Of a stretch of DNA of 43,818 nt, positions 25,692 through 31,353 are shown piece after piece. Made by a program: the position numbers and the translations under genes. Source of the stretch: Oscillospiraceae bacterium. GTDB lineage: Bacteria > Bacillota > Clostridia > Oscillospirales > Acutalibacteraceae. Under the pieces are notes generated by a model that saw nothing but the letters and a program-made list of their open reading frames with translations, made no database searches and had not been told where the DNA came from. The stretch lies in the NCBI GenBank assembly GCA_031270605.1, contig JAISXG010000089.1:1-43818 (forward strand), written 5' to 3'. How positions within the stretch are numbered: the first letter of the stretch is position 1; each line of letters starts with the position of its first letter.

Positions 25692-25739
25692 ATTATACAT
25701 AATTCGGTGTGATTAATCAAACAACAGAAAGAAATCACA
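25692..25739 (-). promoter_or_regulatory. promoter and operator boxes of XRE paralogue A
   Basis: Minus strand: TTGATT (25720-25715), 17 bp, TATAAT (25697-25692). TGTGATT (25708-25714) and AATCACA (25733-25739) form an inverted pair over the promoter, and a third AATCACA lies at 25781-25787. Confidence 0.7.
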
Positions 25740-25756
25740 CAATTAAATAAGATTAA

Positions 25757-25880
25757 GCATTGACAAATCAATTAATGTATAATCACACTTGTTGGTTTGA
25801 TGTTGAACATATTCATGAGATTTAAAAATGTAAATTTTTTATGAACGGCTAAAGATTTTTTATCCGCGTTCTCTTTTTGT
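25757..25880 (+). promoter_or_regulatory. leader-like sequence A, paralogous to 26630-26745
   Basis: It contains TTGACA, then AACATATT, ATGTAAATTTT, TATGAACG and a hairpin GAACG (25843-25847) / CGTTC (25867-25871) followed by TCTTTTTG. The same order of blocks occurs before the ribbon-helix-helix gene at 26800. Here no gene follows on this strand, and the expected -10 spacing is wrong, so it looks like a decayed duplicate. Together with the promoter area it fills the interval 25656-25907. Confidence 0.5.
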
Positions 25881-25907
25881 AATACAGATTATAATAAACA
25901 AATAGCT

Positions 25908-26156
25908 TCAATCCACAGAATTGAGTGGAACGGTGTCTCCCAATAAAAACTCGTAGCTTGTCTGAAAAACATGTCTTAAAACAACAAAATCGCTGGCTTT
26001 GATATTTCTTCTGCCAAGCTCAATTTGAGAGTAGGTCGAACGTGACATCTTGCTTCCCAATAATTGAGCGCGTGTGCAGACCTGAGATTGAGATAAATTT
26101 TGTGACAATCTAAGCTGGCGAAAAATCTCGCCTATATTAATATCCTGCAAAATCAT
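25908..26156 (-). CDS. XRE-family HTH regulator
   Basis: 82 residues. It is a Cro/CI-type helix-turn-helix: IGEIFRQLRLSQNLSQSQVC, SKMSRSTYSQIELGRRNIKA, then DFVVLRHVFQTSYEFLLGD. It is not closely related to the two paralogues on either side. The ATG at 26156 has AGGAGG 11 bases upstream; the frame is open to 26186. Two GCAACT-N4-AGTTGC operators lie over its promoter, one of them within an extended perfect palindrome, so tight autoregulation is likely. It sits where the gene divergent from XRE paralogue A would be expected. Confidence 0.8.
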   Translation of the reverse strand: MILQDINIGEIFRQLRLSQNLSQSQVCTRAQLLGSKMSRSTYSQIELGRRNIKASDFVVLRHVFQTSYEFLLGDTVPLNSVD

Positions 26157-26182
26157 CAAGGGTATAACCTCCTTTTGAATCA

Positions 26183-26198
26183 GCAACTAAATAGTTGC
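26183..26198. promoter_or_regulatory. operator O1 of the XRE gene
   Basis: GCAACT-AAAT-AGTTGC, with GCAACTA/TAGTTGC arms, lies between the -10 (TATAGT, minus strand 26215-26210) and the start codon. Confidence 0.75.
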
Positions 26199-26230
26199 AT
26201 CTTCTATTGACTATACCCTATTTAAATGAT

Positions 26231-26258
26231 ATAATTGCAACTGCATAGTTGCAATTAT
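26231..26258. promoter_or_regulatory. operator O2, extended palindrome
   Basis: 12-bp perfect arms ATAATTGCAACT and AGTTGCAATTAT surround GCAT. The core GCAACT-N4-AGTTGC equals O1, 54 bp away centre to centre. On the minus strand its TTGCAA can serve as the -35 for the TATAGT at 26215-26210 (19-bp spacer). Confidence 0.8.
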
Positions 26259-26320
26259 AAAAAATCTTTCGTTGTGGTGAAAACTTTTCACTTTTTTAGA
26301 AGACAGCGCAGAAAGCTATC

Positions 26321-26536
26321 CTATTTTATCTCTTTTCCCGTGTCGTTTAAAACAAAGCCGCCGACAAAGGTCGCGTCACAGGCCTTTGCGATCTCTCGCA
26401 GCTCTTTTTCAGAAAAGTTGTCGCGGCTCAATTTCCCACTTATATTTTGAACAGTTGTTTCCAATTCGTTTGCCAAATCGGTCATTTTCATATCACGCTC
26501 TATCAGCAAAGTCCTTACCAGTTTGGCCATGCCCAT
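26321..26536 (-). CDS. small XRE-family HTH regulator (paralogue B)
   Basis: 71 residues, made of one helix-turn-helix domain: MGMAKLVRTLLIERDMKMTD, LANELETTVQNISGKLSRDN, FSEKELREIAKACDATFVGG. It is paralogous to the protein at 25443-25655 over its whole length, ending in a similar DTGKEI. AAAGGA lies about 11 bases upstream of the ATG. It is divergent from the ribbon-helix-helix gene at 26800 across a shared, palindrome-containing intergenic region, the classic layout of a repressor controlling itself and its neighbour. Confidence 0.75.
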   Translation of the reverse strand: MGMAKLVRTLLIERDMKMTDLANELETTVQNISGKLSRDNFSEKELREIAKACDATFVGGFVLNDTGKEIK

Positions 26537-26606
26537 ACCAAAATCACTTCCTTTAGGGTTCTAATTATACACTATAGAATAGATAAATTAAAGATAAACA
26601 CGATTT

Positions 26607-26661
26607 TTAAACTATTTAGTTTAAGTTTTATATTGACAAAGTTAATCGAATAAGTTAGAAT
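26607..26661 (+). promoter_or_regulatory. operator and promoter of the ribbon-helix-helix gene
   Basis: TTGACA (26633-26638), 17 bp, TAGAAT (26656-26661). A palindrome TTAAACTA-TT-TAGTTTAA (26607-26624) lies just before the -35, and a related half site TTTGAATAGTTTAAA (about 26667-26681) lies just after the -10. These are probably bound by XRE paralogue B. Confidence 0.75.
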
Positions 26662-26721
26662 TAATTTGAATAGTTTAAATGTTAATTGTAGAGATAACAT
26701 ATTAAGATGTAAATTTTCTGT

Positions 26722-26741
26722 GAACGACAAGACGTTCTTTT
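26722..26741 (+). terminator. leader hairpin, possible attenuator
   Basis: GAACG (26722-26726) and CGTTC (26733-26737) surround ACAAGA and are followed by TTTT. It is inside the leader of the gene at 26800, and a related hairpin is present at 25843-25871. Confidence 0.4.
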
Positions 26742-26799
26742 AGGTTTCCTGTTTTAACTCTTATCTGTCACAATAAAAACAAGTTTTATGGAGGTTATT

Positions 26800-26973
26800 A
26801 TGAAAAAAGTTTACTCGTATCTCAGTTTAAGAATCGAGCCTGAGCTGCTGCAAAAATTCAAATATGTGGCATGTTATGACGGCCGCTCCATGAACGCGGC
26901 CCTGGTGCGGCTTGTGCGCGGATATGTCGCCAGGTTTGAAAAGGAACACGGCGCGATTGCAGAGAAAAAATAG
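26800..26973 (+). CDS. small ribbon-helix-helix (Arc-type) DNA-binding protein
   Basis: 57 residues. The start MKKVYSYLSLRIEPELLQKF has the beta-strand of alternating residues followed by an amphipathic helix, then GRSMNAALVRLVRGYVARFE, the second helix: the Arc/MetJ ribbon-helix-helix fold, which binds DNA as a dimer of dimers. The ATG at 26800 is used because GGAGG lies 7 bases upstream; the ATG at 26788 is itself part of that site. Targets are unknown. Without a partner toxin gene next to it, an antitoxin role has no support. Confidence 0.75.
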   Translation: MKKVYSYLSLRIEPELLQKFKYVACYDGRSMNAALVRLVRGYVARFEKEHGAIAEKK

Positions 26974-27020
26974 TGCTTTTATGAAAATGGTTACAAAAAT
27001 AAAACAATCTCAAAAAGGGA

Positions 27021-27074
27021 TTGACAAACGCGGTCTATTGGAATAGACTAACAGTAGGTCGATTGCAATAGACC
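27021..27074 (+). promoter_or_regulatory. blaI-type promoter with two operator dyads
   Basis: TTGACA (27021-27026), 17 bp, TAGACT (27044-27049). Dyad 1 is GTCTATT-GG-AATAGAC (27033-27048), lying over the spacer and -10. Dyad 2 is GGTCGATT-GC-AATAGACC (27057-27074), between the -10 and the ribosome-binding site. Centres are 25 bp apart. This is the expected layout for repression by the BlaI-like protein encoded just after. Confidence 0.85.
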
Positions 27075-27092
27075 CATAAGGAGGAATCCCGC

Positions 27093-27455
27093 ATGGATGA
27101 GTTGAAATTATATGACGGCGAGTTTAAATTCGCGACGATTGTCTGGGAAAACGAGCCCCTGGCCTCGGGCGAGTTGGTCAATCTGAGCGCGGAGAAGCTC
27201 GGCTGGAAAAAGTCCACGGTCTATACCGTGCTGAAAAAGCTTTGCGAGCGCAACATATTGAAAAATCAGGACTCCGTCGTGACTGCCATCGTCAAAAAAG
27301 ACGACGTTCAGAAATATGAGAGCGAGGCGATTCTTGAAAAGGTGTTCGACGGCTCACTGCCGAAATTTATCGCATCCTTTTTGGATGAAAAACGTCTTTC
27401 AGAAAAAGAAGTGCGCGAAATTCAGGAGATCCTGAACAAAAGCCGCAAAGGGTGA
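27093..27455 (+). CDS. BlaI/MecI-family transcriptional repressor
   Basis: 120 residues, normal family length. The N-terminal winged helix covers about 1-75 (IVWENEPLASGELVNLSAEK, then WKKSTVYTVLKKLCERNILK). The C-terminal dimerisation helices (about 85-120) contain the region cleaved in BlaI/MecI after induction. AAGGAGG precedes the ATG. It is 22 bp upstream of a BlaR1-type sensor-protease, so the two form a repressor/antirepressor operon that represses itself through the dyads at 27033-27074. There is no beta-lactamase or penicillin-binding-protein gene nearby. Confidence 0.9.
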   Translation: MDELKLYDGEFKFATIVWENEPLASGELVNLSAEKLGWKKSTVYTVLKKLCERNILKNQDSVVTAIVKKDDVQKYESEAILEKVFDGSLPKFIASFLDEKRLSEKEVREIQEILNKSRKG

Positions 27456-27477
27456 GCGGAAACGGAGGGTCACGAAT

Positions 27478-29451
27478 ATGGAAACAATCTTTGAAACGGT
27501 TCTCACGATGAGCCTGAAAGCCTCCGCCGTGCTGCTGATCGTGCTTGCGGCAAGGCTTCTGCTAAAAAACGCGCCGCGGAAATATTCCTATGTGCTGTGG
27601 GCGGTGGTGCTCTTTCGGCTCGTGTGCCCGTTCTCGCCCGAGCTGAGCTTCGGCGCGCTTGATTTTTCGGGCGTGGACCAAAGCATAGAAACCGCGCGGG
27701 AGGCAATCAACACCGGCGCGGATGAGGGCTTGAGGTTCGACGCTTTTGCCGGCACGCCCGGCTTGGGCAAAAATACTTCTCCCGGCACGTCCTCGCCCTC
27801 ACTCAGCGGCGGCACCGCCGCAAATGCTTCGGGCGCGGCGGGCGGTCTTTCCGCCACCTTGGTTCTGAGCATGGTTTGGCTCGCGGGCGTTGCGGCCATG
27901 CTGGGCATGGGCGCGGTGTCTTACCGCAGGCTCAAAAAAAAGCTCACGACCGCAACGCTTGTTTCGGGCAACGTGTTTGAAAGCGGGCGCATCGGCACCG
28001 CGTTCGTCACAGGGTTGTTCCGGCCGAAAATTTATCTGCCGCTGGGGCTTGACGGGCCCGAACGGGAGTATGTGCTTGCGCATGAACGCATGCACGTCCG
28101 CCACGGCGACAATATTGCGAAGTTTGCGGCATACCTTGCTCTGGCCGTGCACTGGTTCAACCCGCTTGTTTGGGCGGCGTTCACGCTCATGGCCAAAGAC
28201 ATGGAAATGAAATGCGACGAGGCCGTGGTCGAAAAACTCGGCAGCGGCATTGTGCGCGACTATGGGCAGTCTATTCTTGCGCTGGCGGTCAACAGAAGGT
28301 TTCCTGTGCCCAATCCGCTCGCGTTTGGCGAAAGTAATACGAAGCAGAGGGTGAAAAATATCATGAACTATAAAAAACCGGCGTTCTGGGTCATTGCGGG
28401 CGCGTTGGCGGTCTGCCTGGCGGTGGGTGTGTTCGGAATTATCGAACGCAAGCCCGTCCAAGACAACACCCCGCCTCCCGCCGTGGGCAATGAAGAGGAT
28501 AACACCGCGCAGAACGGCACCTCAGAGCAGCCCGCGGGTGAGACGACCACAGAGCAAACCGCAAAGCAAAACCAAACGGCAAATCAGGCGACCACAAAAG
28601 CCGCCGAAAAAACAACAGGCAAGGCGATCAGCCTGCCCGCCAACTTCACGGGCGGCGATATTGTGAGCGCGATCTCAAACGGCTCCGCAACCGTTTCAGA
28701 AAAGACGCTCAAACAGATGCTGATGTTCTTCCCCCTCAGCAGGGGAGGCAGCGCGATCAACTGGAACAGCCTGACCCTTGACAATGTTCTGGAGTGCTTC
28801 TTTAACATGACCTATGTGTATTCTGAGACCGCCAGCCCCTATGACGAGGCTTCCGGCTATGCGGGCAACCTTGCGCTGAGCAGGCAAATCGCGGGCGACG
28901 TGCGGCAGTATGAAAATCAGGGCAACAGCTTCACCGCCGCTTATACCCTCGACGAGTTCAACGCGAACATCAAAAAAATCTATGGCAAAAACGCGGGCAC
29001 GCTGACAAAAGAAAAGCTGCTCGCCCTCGAAACGCAAAACAGCCACGGCGATTTTGTGAAATATGTTAAAAGCGTCGACGGCATTGCGATCTTCTTCGGC
29101 GGGAGGGGGCTGGAGCTTTCAAGCTATTACCCCTATCAGATTCAAAAGGCGCAGAACGGCTATGTGGTCGACGCCCTGAACAACTATAACCTGAACGAAA
29201 TGCCGGATACTATCAACGATTTTAAAAACACATCGACCGATATGCTGCTTTCTATGAGAAAAAACAGGCTTGCGGACATCATCAACAGTGAATTGACCGC
29301 GGCAAAATACAAAAGCGCGGTGAAGTCCGCGACAACGCTCGACGGCTTGGTGAGTGCGCTCGCAGCAGGCGAATATCTCAGCCATGTGCGCTTCACCTTC
29401 GGCCAGAACGCGGACGGCAGCCTTTATATCATCAGCAAAACGGTCTTATAA
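27478..29451 (+). CDS. BlaR1/MecR1-type M56 metalloprotease with non-penicillin sensor domain
   Basis: 657 residues. Membrane helices at about 5-28, 36-52, 124-146 and 302-321. The M56 protease domain carries the zinc motif HERMH (202-206) with DMEMKCDEAV (241-250) supplying the further acidic ligand. After the last helix comes a Thr/Gln/Ala-rich linker (about 325-383), then an exported domain of about 275 residues (384-657). That domain lacks the SxxK, SxN and KTG motifs of penicillin-binding sensors and resembles nothing I recognise. On signal binding, such proteins cleave or release the cognate BlaI. GGAGGG precedes the ATG. The secreted protein gene that follows may be part of the same regulon. 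Confidence 0.88.
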   Translation: METIFETVLTMSLKASAVLLIVLAARLLLKNAPRKYSYVLWAVVLFRLVCPFSPELSFGALDFSGVDQSIETAREAINTGADEGLRFDAFAGTPGLGKNTSPGTSSPSLSGGTAANASGAAGGLSATLVLSMVWLAGVAAMLGMGAVSYRRLKKKLTTATLVSGNVFESGRIGTAFVTGLFRPKIYLPLGLDGPEREYVLAHERMHVRHGDNIAKFAAYLALAVHWFNPLVWAAFTLMAKDMEMKCDEAVVEKLGSGIVRDYGQSILALAVNRRFPVPNPLAFGESNTKQRVKNIMNYKKPAFWVIAGALAVCLAVGVFGIIERKPVQDNTPPPAVGNEEDNTAQNGTSEQPAGETTTEQTAKQNQTANQATTKAAEKTTGKAISLPANFTGGDIVSAISNGSATVSEKTLKQMLMFFPLSRGGSAINWNSLTLDNVLECFFNMTYVYSETASPYDEASGYAGNLALSRQIAGDVRQYENQGNSFTAAYTLDEFNANIKKIYGKNAGTLTKEKLLALETQNSHGDFVKYVKSVDGIAIFFGGRGLELSSYYPYQIQKAQNGYVVDALNNYNLNEMPDTINDFKNTSTDMLLSMRKNRLADIINSELTAAKYKSAVKSATTLDGLVSALAAGEYLSHVRFTFGQNADGSLYIISKTVL

Positions 29452-29473
29452 TTCTTCTTTCAGTTCCGGCGGA

Positions 29474-29509
29474 CGGCTGCCCCTCCCAATTCGTTTGGCA
29501 GGGCAGCCG
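29474..29509 (+). promoter_or_regulatory. hairpin between blaR1-type gene and the dockerin-like gene
   Basis: CGGCTGCCC and GGGCAGCCG form a GC-rich stem around an 18-base loop. There is no T-run, so it is more likely an mRNA-processing or partial-termination structure than a full terminator. Confidence 0.4.
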
Positions 29510-29563
29510 GGCCTGCCCCGCCACCTGTGAGAGATAAATTTTTTTAAAGGGATGAACATAAAA

Positions 29564-30577
29564 ATGAAAAACCAACTGAAAAAAATCTTCTCTGCCGCGC
29601 TTTGCGTCTGTCTTTCGCTTTCTCTGTTTTCGTTTGGCGGCTTTGCGGATTGCGGGCCTGCCGACCCCTCTTTCATCACCCAGTCAACAACCCCTCTGAC
29701 GGGTGATGCGGTCGAATTCGCCGTCAGCGCGGTCGCCGAATTCATGCCGCGCCCGAACATGGGCTATTCCGGTGTGGTTGTGTGGCTCTTTCAGTCCTAT
29801 GAAGAGCTGCACGCGTTCACAAAGGAATATGACAGCGCGCTGTCTGACGTTACGCTGCAATATCCCGCCGCGTTTTTCGGCGGCAACGCGTTGATGGTCG
29901 TCACCGTTTCGCTTGAAACGCTGCCCTATGCCGTTGAGGTCGACTCGGTCGTGAAATCCGGCGTGGGCGTGGGCGTCAACATGACCGTGCGCCAACCGCA
30001 GACACAAGCCGCGATGGGCACCTGTGTCACGACTGTTTTAGAGCTGAAAAAAGCCGATGTGGCGCAAGTGAACAACGTTTCTTATTATCTTGAAAGAAAA
30101 ACCGAATGGAGCGGGAATGACGATCAAGCGCCCCTGCGCGCAGGTTCGGCTTATTCCGCTTCCGCTTTTGCGCAGGCTCCGATGGCCTATGTGACGGGTG
30201 TGGCGCTGAAAACAACGAAAGAAGCGTATCTCAGCAACTTCACTTATGACGATATGACCGTTTATGGCAGCGACCAAAAGGAAATCACAGACGGCTCCGC
30301 ACACATCGGCACGGGCTTTGGCCTCGTCGCCAAAAAAGAGGGTATTGCCGTCGCGGTGCTGCGGGCGGTTGTGCGGGGCGATGTGGACGGCGACGCGAAA
30401 ATCACCGCCGCCGACGCGCGGCTGGCGTTGCGCGCCTCCGCAAAGCTCATCCGGCTTGATGAAGAAAATCAGCAGGCCGCAAAGGTGCTCGGGAAAGACG
30501 GGTTGACCGCGGGTGACGCGCGGCTGATCCTGCGCGTTTCGGCAGGCATTGACCGTTTTCCGTCCGACAAGGCCTGA
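29564..30577 (+). CDS. secreted protein with C-terminal dockerin-like repeats
   Basis: 337 residues. The signal peptide is MKNQLKKIFSAALCVCLSLS with cleavage after about residue 28 (GGFA). The central ~230 residues are beta-rich and unrecognised. The C-terminus has two Ca-binding-type repeats: GDVDGDAKITAADARLALRA is a good type-I dockerin/EF-hand repeat, while the second, VLGKDGLTAGDARLILRVSA, has lost part of its calcium loop. Dockerins anchor enzymes on cohesin scaffolds; in non-cellulosomal Clostridia they also mediate other surface complexes. The ATG at 29564 is taken because AAAGGG lies 12 bases upstream and abuts the ATG at 29552. Its position after BlaI/BlaR1-type genes suggests co-regulation, which is inference. 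Confidence 0.75.
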   Translation: MKNQLKKIFSAALCVCLSLSLFSFGGFADCGPADPSFITQSTTPLTGDAVEFAVSAVAEFMPRPNMGYSGVVVWLFQSYEELHAFTKEYDSALSDVTLQYPAAFFGGNALMVVTVSLETLPYAVEVDSVVKSGVGVGVNMTVRQPQTQAAMGTCVTTVLELKKADVAQVNNVSYYLERKTEWSGNDDQAPLRAGSAYSASAFAQAPMAYVTGVALKTTKEAYLSNFTYDDMTVYGSDQKEITDGSAHIGTGFGLVAKKEGIAVAVLRAVVRGDVDGDAKITAADARLALRASAKLIRLDEENQQAAKVLGKDGLTAGDARLILRVSAGIDRFPSDKA

Positions 30578-30630
30578 CAACACTTTTAACAAGATCAGCA
30601 TATGAAAAGGGAGTCCGAAAGGCGCCATGA

Positions 30631-30665
30631 AGAACGCGGGTTAGTATTGATCCGCGTTCTTTTTT
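30631..30665 (+). terminator. terminator of the dockerin-like gene
   Basis: AGAACGCGG (30631-30639) pairs with CCGCGTTCT (30652-30660), followed by TTTTT. It overlaps the last codons of the convergent XRE gene. Confidence 0.85.
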
Positions 30666-30877
30666 GTCGCGCGCAGAAGGCTATCCATTGATATGCCATA
30701 CAATATGGCAATCTGCTGCAATGTAAATATGTTCGGAATATGCCTGCCTGTTTCATAATAGGCGTAGGTTGAGCGGTTCAACCCTAAAATTATTGAAACC
30801 TGTTCTTGGGTGAGCTTGCGGCTTTTTCTCAAGGTTTTCAGTTTATACGCTAATATTATGTTTTTTCTTTGCTGCAT
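30641..30877 (-). CDS. XRE-family HTH regulator
   Basis: 78 residues, one Cro/CI-type domain: KLKTLRKSRKLTQEQVSIIL, GLNRSTYAYYETGRHIPNIF, TLQQIAILYGISMDSLL. AAAGGA lies about 10 bases upstream. It is divergent from another XRE gene at 30982. Its 3' end is shared with the terminator of the convergent gene. Function beyond DNA binding is unknown. Confidence 0.8.
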   Translation of the reverse strand: MQQRKNIILAYKLKTLRKSRKLTQEQVSIILGLNRSTYAYYETGRHIPNIFTLQQIAILYGISMDSLLRATKKNADQY

Positions 30878-30915
30878 CTGTAGCTAATCCTTTCGTATGC
30901 TAAATTTAATATAAG

Positions 30916-30962
30916 TATACTATCATTAATTTATGTATAATGCAACACTTTTTCATAGTATA
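30916..30962. promoter_or_regulatory. divergent promoter region of two XRE genes
   Basis: Minus strand: TTGCAT (30945-30940), 17 bp, TAGTAT (30922-30917). TATACTAT (30916-30923) and ATAGTATA (30955-30962) are exact inverted copies 39 bp apart and likely operators. A TATAGT at 30959-30964 could be the plus-strand -10, though its -35 is poor. Confidence 0.55.
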
Positions 30963-30981
30963 GTAACATATATAGAAGTAG

Positions 30982-31290
30982 GTGGTTACTATAGACGTTT
31001 TAAAAAGGGTGGAGCAATTGCTGGCAATGAAGGGCTGGACAAACTATGAGCTCTCAAAGAAAACCGATATTCCCCAATCTGCCATGTCCTCATGGAAAAA
31101 TAAAGGCTTTGTACCGACCGTGGTTACAATTGAGAAAATTTGCGCCGCGCTGGAAATTACGCTTGCGCAGTTTTTCACAACCGATGCCGAAGTTCCCGGC
31201 CTGACGCCTGAGGAAGCGGAGTTTTTGGATAAGTGGCGCAATCTGAGCTACGAAGAAAAACAGATTCTGCGCAAGCTTTTAGAAAAATAA
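30982..31290 (+). CDS. XRE-family HTH regulator with C-terminal extension
   Basis: 102 residues. The HTH domain (about 1-68: LKRVEQLLAMKGWTNYELSK, KTDIPQSAMSSWKNKGFVPT, TIEKICAALEITLAQFF) is followed by a short helical tail (LTPEEAEFLDKWRNLSYEEK, QILRKLLEK) found in many clostridial regulators of this type. It starts at GTG 30982 with only a weak site, AGAAG, upstream. It is divergent from the XRE gene at 30641-30877, with paired operator-like boxes between them. Confidence 0.8.
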   Translation: MVTIDVLKRVEQLLAMKGWTNYELSKKTDIPQSAMSSWKNKGFVPTVVTIEKICAALEITLAQFFTTDAEVPGLTPEEAEFLDKWRNLSYEEKQILRKLLEK

Positions 31291-31308
31291 AGTTATATAA
31301 AAAAATGA

Positions 31309-31336
31309 AACAAGGGCAGCGTTCACTGCCCTTGTT
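31309..31336. terminator. bidirectional terminator
   Basis: AACAAGGGCAG (31309-31319) pairs with CTGCCCTTGTT (31326-31336). It is followed by TTGTT on the plus strand and TTTCATTTTTTT on the minus strand, so it ends both the XRE gene and the convergent glucan-synthase gene. Confidence 0.85.
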
Positions 31337-31353
31337 TTGTTATTATATTTTGA

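Noticed and set aside
26800-26973. Toxin-antitoxin module around the ribbon-helix-helix gene
   Set aside because: No small toxin gene (RelE, PIN, MazF type) is adjacent on either side.
27478-29451. Beta-lactam resistance determinant
   Set aside because: The repressor and sensor resemble BlaI/BlaR1, but the sensor lacks penicillin-binding motifs and no beta-lactamase or alternative PBP gene is in the window.
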